DNA of 64,000 nt, taken from contig MVAQ01000049.1 in assembly GCA_014825775.1 (NCBI GenBank), positions 46,087-110,086 on the forward strand, written 5' to 3'. Positions 21,713 through 32,228 of the stretch are shown piece by piece. The DNA comes from Krasilnikovozyma curviuscula. Its lineage: Eukaryota > Basidiomycota > Tremellomycetes > Cystofilobasidiales > Mrakiaceae. The translations under genes and the position numbers were made by a program. Numbering within the stretch: position 1 is the stretch's first letter; each line of letters begins with the position of its first letter. The notes under the pieces are model-generated. The model was not told where the DNA came from, ran no database searches, and was given only the letters and a program-made list of their open reading frames with translations.

Positions 21713-22984
21713 ATGTAAGTTGTAGCTCCAGGAGGGCTGTTCTATTACACTCATTAGCTGGTCTTCTCCTAATGCACTCGTAACTCGCCCTGCTGTCCGC
21801 TCTGCAGGTCTTCAATCCCAGTTCTCTATGGCCACATAGCTGCTACTTGTGCTAGACGAGTACTGACTGTTGCTCATCAGCTCGGTCTCGTTGAAGGGAA
21901 AGGTGAACACAACGTTTACCATGTCGAGTTCGACTACTGTTGCTCTCTAATTTATAAGAGATCCATACTGAATGGTTTGGACTGATTTCTAGACTTCAAG
22001 TTTACTCAAGTTGACAGTATCATGGATGTTAGTTCCCCTTTTGGGCATTCGTGGTTGACTCAAAGATGATCTTGCTTGCCTTTGCAATCTCTGAATCTGA
22101 TTTTTCCTATGACACAGACCAAGAACTCAGCATGGCTGGCCAACCAACCGTTTGGAAAGATGCCATACCTTACAGATGGTGACTTCGTCCTCTTTGAATC
22201 AAGAGCCATATGTAAATACCTCGCGAATAAGTTTGGAGGTGCGGCCAAGCAGTTGCTTCCAAACAAGGACGATTTGAAGGCTGTTGCCATCTTCGATCAA
22301 GGTCAGTATTAATATTGACAAGAGAAAATCTTTATTAGAAAGATAATCGCCTACTGACTCAGAACATGGTGGATTCCAGGTTGCTCTGTTGAAGAATTCA
22401 ACTTTGAAGTCATCGCCCTCCCAATTTGCCAAGAGATGGTCTTGAAATCGTAAGTGTGGTGTGCTCATCTTCACATTCACCAACCTCAGTCTTAGCTTTC
22501 TTTCTTCAAAATTTATCTAGACGATATGGTCGCGGAGAGCCCGAGCCTGCCAAAGTGGCTCATCTCCAAGCAACCCTCTCCAACAACCTCAAGGCCTATG
22601 AGGTCCTGCTTCATAAAAACGGTGGATATATTGGTGGTAATCATCTCACTAGTTAGTATAATAGACTCATAGGAGCCTCCAGCTGAGGCTTTGAAAGAAA
22701 AAGTTGACCAACTGGCTTTTGTTTGATCTCAGTCGCGGATATCTTCCACCTCCCAATTGGTGCCATGGCTTATGATGTGAGCAACATTCCTTTTTCAGCC
22801 TTCATAATATTTAAAGACTTCTGGGAGCTTCTCTCACAAATGTTATATTTACCTTTAGGCGGGACTAGTCCCATATTTTACTGATGAATCCCTTCCTCAC
22901 GTCGCCAAATGGTGGAGGGAGCTCGTGGCTTTGGAGAGCTGGAAACAAGCTAACTCATATCCAGATCCTACTCCATCGAAGTAA
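21713..22984 (+). CDS. Glutathione S-transferase, 228 aa, start codon split by an intron
   Basis: The model is join(21713..21714,21808..21902,21993..22027,22118..22301,22380..22449,22521..22651,22733..22776,22859..22984), in phase, giving 228 residues. The ATG is made from AT at 21713-21714 and G at 21808. The N-terminal thioredoxin-like domain reads SSIPVLYGHIAATCARRVL, then NPFGK-type NQPFGKMPYLTDGDFVLFES and RAICKYLANKF, with the cis-Pro MPYL and glutathione-contacting ES. The helical domain has SVEEFNFEVIALPICQEMV, GGNHLTIADIFHLPIG (the conserved N-capping box and Asp) and WWRELVALESWKQ. It should conjugate glutathione to electrophiles in the cytosol. The layout is that of the fungal Phi/EF1B-gamma-like cytosolic GSTs. 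Confidence 0.9.
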
Positions 22985-24294
22985 AGTTCTAGCCTTCAGC
23001 TGGCAACTATCGCTTTTTTAACTGCTATAGTTTTAGCTGTAGCTGTATCTTCTTTAAATCTGCTATCACTAAGCGCAGTTTATCAGTGTGTCTGGAGATA
23101 ACATTCCTGAGAGAAATCAATCAGAGTTAGTAATGCTAAACTGGTCCCGTTGTACCAAGGGAAACTATACAATAGCAGTCAAACAACCGCTGTGGGTCAC
23201 TGACGAGTAGACTCCAAAAACGATTTTAATGATCTTAGCATACGTTTTCAATGTAAATATGTTATCAAGCTATGTGTATTAGCTACCTAAGATCTTTTAT
23301 CAAACTAAGTCAGAATCGCATGAGGATGGGGACGTTGGCGAAGGCGCGACGTCGACAAGAAACCTCAGCCAATCGAGAATGGCTCAAGAATTTCTCTAGT
23401 TCCTCAACCATAACGGTTCACTCAAAGGACGCGAATCACTGCTAGCTATATCAAATCAGCGTAACCTCTCCCAGCATTGACGCAAGTCCCTTCAACCACT
23501 ATAGCCCACGACAAGACCGAGCAATCTCCGCTTGCCTACAAGCAAACGAAATCGAAAGCTCTTCAGAGGCTGTTCAAGCCCAAAGCCCAGCTGAAGAGTA
23601 TAATGTACTTTGATACACGCTGGTAAGATAGGCTCTGGACTCGTTGCAGACTCTTTCGTCATTTGTTGTCACAGATACAACAGCGTCCTCAGACGTTCAG
23701 TGGTGCCGCTGCCGCATGAGCACAGCTGAGCGTCCGCGACATCGCAGTGGCATCCCACTATCTCCCAGCCCTGTTGGATGTATACTGCCACAATGATCCA
23801 GGCTAAATGTACTTCTCAGACGTAGAGGTGCCAACAGGGTTGGACTAGGAATTGTTGGGGTAACTAGATGGAGGCAGAAAGAGTTATATTGCACTGTGGC
23901 GTGACCTGCGGGGCTTAAGGGGCAATACCAGCGACGCCCAAGTTATACCTTGGCTACGCATTCCTTGCTATTATAAGTGCCTTGATACATACTATATGGT
24001 ATCTAGGTTCATGATTCCCGAAAAAAAACGGCGTTTTACACGTCAGATAACGACTCGATCACCTTTATCTGTCGCCGATCGGATTCGATCAGATCCGGTC
24101 ATGAGGTTTTTTACTCTCAAAAAGGAAAGATTAGCGCGTCGAGCAGGTCAACTGACTTGAAACGTAGCCAATTCTCATATATGCAGGAAGTTGATAAGGA
24201 GCGGATTGGTCGAGTTCTGCTTTTCCCCCACGTCTTCCTCATTTACACCCCACACATTGGACACTGGCCTGTCATCTCTACATCTTGATACTAC
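22985..24294. other. Intergenic region, 1.3 kb
   Basis: Short protein-like stretches occur near 23500-23610 in two frames but are not joined to anything, so they may be relics or chance. No repeat boundaries or transposase motif are seen. Confidence 0.4.
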
Positions 24295-24396
24295 GTGAGT
24301 TCCTCTTCCAACTTTCTCCAGCCCCAACCTCCGAACAGCAGACCTAGAAATGGGCTTCTGCTTGGCTTTCCTGAGCTAATCTGTTCTTTTGTCCAG
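24295..24396 (+). other. Probable 5' UTR intron
   Basis: The donor GTGAGT lies at 24295 and the acceptor TTTTGTCCAG ends at 24396, 26 nt before the ATG at 24423. This supports the gene that follows as a real transcript. Confidence 0.55.
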
Positions 24397-24422
24397 TACT
24401 CTACTCGATCTAGCCAGCTGTA

Positions 24423-25406
24423 ATGTCTTCTCAACCGCCTATTGCTCCCAAATACTCTGGGACGAGTGTCATGGAACTTGCTCGTTCCTATCTCCTTTCC
24501 TCTGGTTCATGTACCTATGTCGACGTCAATGGTCGAATCGAGCCAGCCCCCGCCCCTGCAAGACCTAAGTCACGCCAGACACCTTCATTTTCCTCATTGT
24601 CAACAACCTCAGCTCCCACTCCTGCCTCTTCCACGGTTGACCGGTTCTCCAACGTCCCGCATTCGCCACCGGCGGCCGCTCAGAAACAATACCTCCAGCC
24701 GCCGCCCCTAAGGCTGTCTAATAGACAACTCGAGTTCATGTCTGCCACTGCAGCACTTACTCCCGCTATCACTGTCGACGAAGACTACATCCCCACCGCA
24801 CCGCCCAGTTTGAGCTTTAGCGACGTCTCATCTTCGTCAGAGATGCTGGCTTCGCCTTTGCTCTCACCGGGGGATCTCCCTACCCCTCCATCATCATGCT
24901 CCTTCTTCCCAACCCTCCAAAGCTACCAATCTCCCTTCCAACGGCTGCAGACGCAGCAGAAAGAGAAACGGCAGCTGGAAGAGGAAAAACAACGCGAGTG
25001 GGACGCCGTCATATCCATTGTCTCGCCGTCGGAACCCCTGCATCCACATACTCAAACCCCACCAACACCGCTTCCTCAGCCTCTAAGGCACTCGTTCGCG
25101 TTCTCACCTGTGGAGATGGAAGAATACGTTAACCATCCCTCCCCTTCGTTTGAAGAAGAGGGTGACTTTTGGGCGACAATGAGCGCTATGAGTGACGCAA
25201 TTGACGATGAGGTGTCGCTCAGTATGGTTCTGACTGGTGAAAAGAGGTTGTTTGATGTTAAGGAAGAAGCTGAGGAAACGAGTAAAAGAACCAAGGTCGA
25301 GGTTGTGTCGAACCCGGCGAAAAGCCGAAGTAAACTGAGGTCAGTTTTAGACAATTTGTCGCTCTCCAGCCCTGTTGCAATGTACTCACAAGATAGTTTT
25401 TTTTAA
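24423..25406 (+). CDS. Ser/Pro-rich hypothetical protein, 327 aa
   Basis: This is a single open exon of 327 codons with a likely leader intron just upstream. The N-terminus (PPIAPKYSGTSVMELARSYL) is the only part that looks ordered. The rest is rich in Ser, Pro and Thr, with a coiled, charged stretch around QTQQKEKRQLEEEKQREWDA and an acidic segment ending KRLFDVKEEAEETSKRTKV. The last part (KLRSVLDNLSLSSPVAMYS) may be a short motif. There is no signal peptide, membrane span or known domain. A disordered regulatory protein is plausible but unproven. Confidence 0.55.
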   Translation: MSSQPPIAPKYSGTSVMELARSYLLSSGSCTYVDVNGRIEPAPAPARPKSRQTPSFSSLSTTSAPTPASSTVDRFSNVPHSPPAAAQKQYLQPPPLRLSNRQLEFMSATAALTPAITVDEDYIPTAPPSLSFSDVSSSSEMLASPLLSPGDLPTPPSSCSFFPTLQSYQSPFQRLQTQQKEKRQLEEEKQREWDAVISIVSPSEPLHPHTQTPPTPLPQPLRHSFAFSPVEMEEYVNHPSPSFEEEGDFWATMSAMSDAIDDEVSLSMVLTGEKRLFDVKEEAEETSKRTKVEVVSNPAKSRSKLRSVLDNLSLSSPVAMYSQDSFF

Positions 25407-26228
25407 TAATTTAGCAAAAAACAGCTGAGTCCCAGAATGGCAAGTGGGGGGTCGAAGAAACGAACCAGCAGTCAAAAGTAAATCACACAACATAAAAATC
25501 TCTAATTCTTTTTGTGAGTTATTTGGGTTATCCAATTACTCGCAGAGTATCTAATGAAGTTCCCTCTTCAAAAAATCTAGTTGTAGTCTCTACCGGATGT
25601 GTAGTCGTTGTAACATCGTTGTAACATGTGACATGAAAGCAGGCCATCTTAAAAATTGTTATATTTCAAGTAAGGATTGTGCGGCTAGGGAACTTTAGTT
25701 TTGTCTTTCTTGTATTTGACCGTGTATTAAAGTCTATGATTGAGATCCAAATCGATTATTAAATAAGGAAAGAAATGTCCCTAATCTCTATAAACACCTT
25801 CTAGGAAACTGCTTTCGCGCAAAGGAATTTTCAAACTCAAAGGGGTATGTAAGTTTCTTTTGTCTGGCATGAACCATGTAACACCGCCCTTTTGACGGAG
25901 CGGTGCTCTTCGACACACCCATCTCGAGGAATAAGAGGACTGGGTGGCGAAGCTGGACTGCTGTTTTTATGAGAGAAGAGGAAAGCAGGGAAGGGAGAGA
26001 AAAAGGTTCTACAAAGCAAAATAAAATAAAATGCTTTTAGATATTGTGATTTGTAGGAGAAAAGAAAGAAGAGAACGTACAGTTTGATATCAACATCCCA
26101 AGAGGCATGCATCCCATCAGAAAAAGCAGCGTTACTTGCATCCCACCTGCGCTCCACTTTGAAAGATAAAAAGATGAATCCAAAAAAAAAAAAAAAAAAA
26201 AAGATGAATAACAACACGTTGCGGGAAT
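25407..26228. other. Convergent 3' intergenic region
   Basis: This lies between the Ser/Pro-rich gene (plus) and RPL22 (minus). It includes an A21 run at 26182-26202, just 3' of the RPL22 stop. No supported gene. Confidence 0.5.
26182..26202. repeat. A21 homopolymer 3' of RPL22
   Basis: It reads T21 on the RPL22 strand, 27 nt beyond the stop codon, hence within the presumed 3' UTR. Confidence 0.95.
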
Positions 26229-26911
26229 CTACACCTCCATCTCCTCGCCCTCCTCCTCCTCTGCCTCGAAGTCTTCAGCCTGAATGTTGAAGAACTTGAG
26301 CTCGTACGTGTCCTTAGAAGTAGAGAGAACTCTAATGAAATCTCTTAGAGATGACTTCTTGAGGAATCGTTTCGTCACTGACCATAGCACACAAGGAGGG
26401 GGTTAGTCCGGCGTGATCTCGAGTTGGACATTGGAAAGCAGTGGTGACTCACAGAATTTCATGTATCTCTTGCTCATCTCACCAGTGCTGGTGACGGTGA
26501 TCTTGCCTTCGCCGATACGGGTGATGGTGACAGCTGTACCAAGAACACCGGGCTTTCCACCGGTTGATGAGGACTTGAGGTGGTCGTGCAAGTACTGTTC
26601 CGATCGAACGCAAGCGATACATACGGTGAACAGAAGGAAAGATACGAGAAATGTTGAGATCAGAACTGAGTTACAGGCAGCATTGAAAAAGCAAATGAGT
26701 ATAAACACACCTTCTCGAAGGCAGCGCCATCGAAGATCTTGTCCTCAGCTGGCTTGGAGAAGTCAATAGTGTAGGTGTGAGCTGGCTTCTTCTTCTGAGT
26801 GGAAGCTTTGGGGGTTTGAGCTTTGGCCTGATGTAGTAGTTAAACAAGGTTCGAATGAGGTGAGTTTGGAGTAATGGACAACAGCCGGATTAGAGCCTCA
26901 GCACTGACCAT
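26229..26911 (-). CDS. RPL22: 60S ribosomal protein eL22, 136 aa
   Basis: The model is complement(join(26229..26377,26453..26594,26711..26827,26909..26911)), in phase, giving 136 residues, normal for the family. The first coding exon is the ATG alone. Recognisable parts: AHTYTIDFSKPAEDKIFDG, AAFEKYLHDHLKSSSTGGKP, GKITVTSTGEMSKRYMKFLT, KRFLKKSSLRDFIRVLSTSK and DTYELKFFNIQAED with an acidic tail EEEEGEEMEV. eL22 is a surface protein of the 60S subunit near the exit tunnel. The gene is divergent from a CAP10-type glycosyltransferase 904 bp away. RPL22 is one of the genes carried in the mating-type locus of Cryptococcus neoformans. Confidence 0.95.
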
Positions 26912-27815
26912 TGCTAATCGAGTATTAGGAAGAGTGTTTTTCGACAGGGATGCTACTAGCGTAATGTATCCTAGCAAACCAACCTGTAACAATCTGGACA
27001 GCAGAAAGTGGTTGAGGAAATCGTTGAAATCCCGAGCGGCCAGAGAATTTTTGCCTGCGAGTGGCGCAGGGCAAGGATCGTGCGCGGGGTGAAAACCGAC
27101 TTTGATGGAAAGGTACAACCACTGAATAGCAAAGGTGATGAATCTCATTCAAACAAATATTGTTTCAATAACGAGATGACTAAACAGCTGGGAACTGTCA
27201 CCCAACCGTCGCCACACCTGTGTCCTCGCTCATGCCGGTCGTTATGGCTTCGAGGGGAGCAGCCGTTCCCTTCGACATCGACCGCCGACTTCTGTTCCTA
27301 ATCTCCGGGAAAGAAAACTGAAGAGAGGGGGATTGGAGTATTTATTTGGGTGAGTTCTCTGTGTCCTGGTTACTGCCATGGTGCTGCAGTCACTGAAACC
27401 GGTCTCTACCTCTCTTCTTTCTTCCTTGCTTTTTTCGTTTTCCCAACAATGCTGTCGATCTAAAGACTTTATAATTTAGTTAGGGAAATATTGTACCTTT
27501 TTAGCGGGTCATTCAGCAGTGAACCCGTTTGCTGGTGCTGTATACGATTGGGCTGGGTTACGAGCAGGTTGTGTCTAAATAAGACGACATAGAACTCAAT
27601 CTAGATCAGCTTCATACACAGTGAGTTTGTTAAATTTCCGATTGATCTATGTGCTACACGTACTCATCTTGTCTATCTCGTTTGGCCTTGTCATCGACGC
27701 CATACGGGATCATAGCGCTCGCTTGGGACTTTCAATACTACAGTGCTCGCCTCCGAACCTCCTCCCCTCCCTCCCTCTGTAAACTTGTGACAAAACTGTG
27801 ACAGGTCCATCGCCA
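26912..27815. other. Shared divergent promoter region, RPL22 / CAP10-type gene
   Basis: These 904 bp separate the two ATG codons. Pyrimidine-rich tracts occur near 27405-27450. Open frames inside it show no motif. Confidence 0.5.
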
Positions 27816-30715
27816 ATGTTATCGTTCTTTTCCTCTTCGAAAATCAAGAAATACGAAACCTCGGAGCTAGACCTTCCCCTTTTGAACACTCAAGCGACCT
27901 TGTCTTCTGGGGCATCTTCAACCTTTCAAAAAGCCAATGGCGGAATTATCAGAACCGGGAGAAGAAACAAGATAGTAAACATCATCGGTAGCTGGATAGG
28001 TGGACGAGTTTACTACTGGCTCTTGCACATCTTCATTCTCTTCCTCTTGTTCAACCTCTTCTTTACCTCTGCTTTTCCCACCCGACAGACCATTCTATCG
28101 CCCTCTTTCGGAGACTTGGAATGTTCAACTTTATTGTTTGATGTTGGAGGAAGTAAAAGCGATATATACGACCTGTCGCCGCACGGGCTAGCTAAGTTTG
28201 GTGTTGATGCGCTGTACGAGAAGCAGAGTACAACGCTGAGGCAGGCGAAGGCGAGGTATGAGTTGAAGACGGGAAGAAAGACTCCAAAGGGGTATGAGAA
28301 AGTGCGTTGCTCGGTTGGCAACAAGTGGTTCGCTTGACCAATTCCAAGAACGTTGCTGACCGTTTCTCGCTTGATTTTGCGTTGTTTGTTGGTGTCGTGA
28401 TGTTTCATTTGAATGAATCTCAAGTGGTACGAATGGGTTACTGCGAGAGGTTTGTTGGTTGACGAATATGATCAAGTGAGTTGTGCTTATTTCTTACCGG
28501 TCGTGCTCTCTCATTATCTGACGCAACGATCTGACCCCCCCCTAAATCTTTCGTCGCTCCTTTCAATAACAGGTGTACCGCGATTTCGCCCCTTTCTACG
28601 CCCTAAAATCTCCACATCATATCCGGTCCTCCATTGACCTCATGTCTGAGATCTCCATGGACGAAGGTCGCCGCATGATGTACTTCAACAGTCATTCTGA
28701 CAATGGTGGCCATGCTGATAGTCCTAACCCGGGAGCAAGTGCGTTCCACGTCGAGTGGTTGCAGTTGGTGGAGACAGTACGTCTCCAACTTTTTTTTTTC
28801 TCTACTCTTGTTCTCTCGACGCACAGTAACTAATCTGGGATTGATTGATGCTCAGTTCGCCAAAGACCTGCCGGAGTACACAGTAGTGTTCAAGTTCGTC
28901 TTAACTTCTCTTCTGTTCCTTGTCCGACTCTGAACATCTTTCGTATGTTTTATCACACAGCTACCAAGACGAACCACGAATATACTTTAATACACGATCT
29001 CCTTACCTCTCCTCCCCCTCCCGCATCCAAATGCGCTATAATCTCTCAGACACATACGCATTCAAACAAGGTCCTCATCCAACGTCGGACTACTATGCTG
29101 GAAGAGGTGAATTTGAGGCTGAAGGAGAGAGTGGCAGGAAATGTGAGCTGGCAGTCAGTGATATGGGGTACGTTCTTGCTTTTGCCAATTTTTTTTCTAC
29201 TTTTCAAGATAGAAAGCTGATTTTTATTGGCAGGTTCGGAAATTTGGTTAATGATGAGAATGCATTCTTTTTGAGCTCGATGTCTACAGGTTTCACATAT
29301 GGCACGTCACTCCGTTTACCTCCATCCAGAGAACGTTGCCTTACTTCTGTCATTTCGCCATCCAGACTTACATCCAATCCTATCTCAAACAAAACTCTAT
29401 CCATGCTTCTCCGATATTCTCATCCCATCCATCTACTACTACCAGAGGTATAGCTGGGGTAACCGGGCGATTTTTGATGATCCAGACACAATCCCGTGGA
29501 ACAAGAAGAAGAGCGTACTCTGGTGGAGAGGCCAAACGAGTGGGGGGAGGATGGAAGGCGAGAAATGGAGAGATTTTCAGAGATTCAGGTGAGATTCCTT
29601 TCGTTTCGAATTGAAGATAAGTGAGCTGACTTCGCTTCGTTCACTGCAGATTCATCGATAAGGCCAAAGCTCGACCGGACTTAATCGATGCCAAGTTTAC
29701 TCTACTGGATTACTGCTACGATGTTTGTGACAACGTGACTGCCGAGGTGAGTTATTCGCGGTCTTTCTATCACTTTCTGTCACCCCATACTGAATTTTGG
29801 TTTCCCGTCAGTACGAAATCGGGGAAAAGAAGTCGTGGCAGGATGCTTATCCCTACAAATATGTCGTAAGGATTTAAAAACATTCCTTGTTTTTCGTTCT
29901 CTGATATTCCTCTGGACTGATACACATCAATCGTTACTGTTCAGTTTGATATCGACGGCAACACCTTCTCAGGTCGATTCTTTGGCCTCCTACACTCCAA
30001 CTCGCTTGTCTTTAAAAGTACAGTCTGGAGTGAGTTTTTCAATGGTTGGTTAAGGCCTGTTAGTCCCTCCACATTTGTTTTTCTCCGTTACCGCTCGTCA
30101 TTGAACAACCCCTTTCCCCTCTACAGTACGAACACTACATTCCTGTCCTACCAGATCTTTCAGACCTATACGAGAAGATTGAATGGGCTCAGACACATGA
30201 TCTTGAGGCTCAACGAATCGCTGCTGCGGGGCGGGAAGTGGTCAGGAGGGTGTTGAAGGACGAGCAGATGGATGCCTACTATGTGAGTTTCTACTCTGTG
30301 TCTCTCTGAAGACAGGCATATACTGAAATAAGATGTCTGGTAGTATGCTGTCTTGCTCGAGTACGCTGAGATCCAACGTGGGTGGCAAGAATCCAACAAG
30401 GACTCCGAAATCATCGACGTCCATCCGGTCGAAGAAGAAGATACGGCGAGCTACCCTGCGACTAATAAGGTTCCGTTCACGGAAGAAGCGGAGAAGGAGG
30501 AGGAGAAGGAGGAAGAAAAGTCGAAAGGGAAAGTTGCGGACGAATACCCTCATCCGGCTGGTGAGTTCAAAGAAGAAAAGGGTGAAGGTGGTGAGGTGAA
30601 GGATGTAGAAAACGGAACGGCGACGCCGCCGATAGAGGATGATGATGGTGAGATTTGGGATCATCCATATAGTCCGGTAGATGTCGCGGAGAGTAAGGAG
30701 GAGAAAGAGATTTAG
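27816..30715 (+). CDS. CAP10-type glycosyltransferase family 90 protein, 693 aa
   Basis: The model is join(27816..28301,28425..28475,28573..28776,28856..28893,28961..29167,29234..29313,29366..29588,29650..29746,29812..29865,29945..30058,30127..30282,30344..30715), in phase, giving 693 residues. The intron at 29314-29365 is inferred to keep frame. It is a type II membrane protein: a cytosolic head of ~65 residues, then a span (YYWLLHIFILFLLFNLFF), then a lumenal stem and catalytic region. GT90 marks include the WYEWV stem motif, CFSDILIPSIYYYQ, LWWRGQTSGG, KYVFDIDGNTFSGRFFGLL and WFLRP-like GWLRPYEHYIPV. The C-terminal ~100 residues are Glu/Lys-rich and low-complexity. CAP10-family proteins are Golgi xylosyl- or glucosyltransferases in capsule or O-mannosyl glycan synthesis; the substrate here is not known. 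Confidence 0.9.
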
Positions 30716-30840
30716 AAGGAAATAGAGTGATATAGATGAAGATAGATGAAAATAGACTTATTTTGAATTGCTTTATTCCCTTTTCAAAGTAATAATCAAC
30801 GACTTTCTGTGATTTCTATGATCATAAATTTGCAAGCAAA

Positions 30841-30865
30841 CAGGGGAAAACAGGGGAAAACAGGG
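30841..30865. repeat. Short tandem repeat, 10-nt unit x 2.5
   Basis: The unit CAGGGGAAAA occurs twice and then partly a third time, in the convergent 3' space between the glycosyltransferase and the second ABM gene. Confidence 0.9.
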
Positions 30866-30987
30866 CAAGTTTGAGTTGAGTTCTGGTTTTTCAGTGCCAA
30901 TGCATATCTTGCTGTCTTTCCCTTCTGTGATCCCAGTCAAAGAGGTATAACAAGTCCTTCGATGAGTAGATTTCAGTTTTGGCCGAA

Positions 30988-31581
30988 TCAGAAGGTGTTT
31001 CTGTACTCCGTGTATATCCGGATGTCCTGCTCGTTTAATCGCTTCGCCAGTCCGCCTGCCTTGTAAAAAGCAACGTTGGCTTTTGATACGTCAGAAGCTA
31101 TATGGAAGTCCAGAGCAGCTTGATCTTTCTGGAAATGACGACCACGGCAGGAATATGACGAGCAGAAATAAGCAAGAATCAGTAATATACCCTTTCTTTC
31201 ACTTTCAGGCAAGCCAGAAAGAGTTTCCGAAAACTCACAAACACCTCAATGATGCACACTTTATGCTTATCATCGGGGTCTACCGATAACCTGTACATCA
31301 GGCAGCCAGGCTCCGCGTCCGACTCGCAGTACGCTTGAGACCTCGAGAGGACTTCGAGGAGCTCGTCTGCTTTGCCTGGAGCAGCTTCGAGCTGCAGAGG
31401 GGAACATTTTCACCGCATAGTTAAGATCATGAGAGTGGGAAGAAGAAAATGAAGTGGAGTGGGGGAGTCAAGAGGCGAGGAAAAGAAGGTCAGTGGGCCG
31501 CCTGTCTCAATTATGTTAGAACCTAGCCTACAGGGGAGGGTGACTCACGAAGGCGTAGACGGTGATGTCTCCAGCTGGCAT
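30988..31581 (-). CDS. Second ABM-domain protein, 106 aa
   Basis: The model is complement(join(30988..31128,31239..31385,31549..31581)), in phase, giving 106 residues. It begins MPAGDITVYAF, spliced to LLPGKADELLEVLSRSQAYC, then EPGCLMYRLSVDPDDKHKVC, IIEVFKDQAALDFHIAS and QDIRIYTEYRNTF. This is the ABM pattern: first strand, Pro-Gly turn, helix 1, EPGC.MY strand, a strand with EVF followed by a helix with His, and a last strand. It is closer to canonical quinol-monooxygenase-like ABM proteins than the copy at 8337-8968. Acceptor choice for exon 2 (after CTCGAAG) was set by reading frame. Small, soluble and probably cytosolic. Confidence 0.82.
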
Positions 31582-32228
31582 GGCACTTGTATTACTAGCC
31601 TTTGATGTGGTGGTGATTAGGAAGAGAGGTTGTCAAGGCAAATACCATGTGGGTGTGGCCTGAGTCAAGCTGAGACCACGGATCCTTGGAGCCATGATGT
31701 CCCCAATGTAACTCGTGAGATGAGAAAGAGGACCAGTCTAGATACGCCGGTTTATTTGGAAATCAACTAGGAATTGGATAGCCCGGGCTATATCGAAGTA
31801 GTCTGTCTTCTCATGATGCTTGAAACTGGACCGGCGGGGCGGTGTCGCGAGATGTGGGAGGATGGATCTATAGAGTGAGCGTCTGGGAGCTAGGTCCTAC
31901 GAGCTCAAAGATAAATTTCTGCGTACACCGCAGTTGCAAGATTTTATTTATCAGCTTGGGATTCGGTTGCGCGTTGAGGGCTGGACTGAGTGATCGCCTG
32001 AGAAAGAGAGTCACTTTGTGTGGTGACCACAAGTCACAAGCCTAGAGCAATTACAGGCAGAGCCTGCAGGTACAGATTCAAATACTCGCATGACCTCATG
32101 TCTTCCAACAGAGAAAAAAAAAGTTTGTATAATACACAGTGGAGCAAGCTACTTCAACAAAAAAGCCAGAAGCCAGTACAACACTGGGAGGGTGAAAGTA
32201 GAAATACAGAGATTATTAGTATTGAAAT
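31582..32228. other. Intergenic region
   Basis: This lies upstream of the second ABM gene and beyond the RAT1 stop, both on the minus strand. No supported gene. Confidence 0.5.

Noticed and set aside
23480..23610. Protein-like fragment that might be a transposon relic
   Set aside because: No terminal repeats, target-site duplication or transposase or reverse-transcriptase motif around it.
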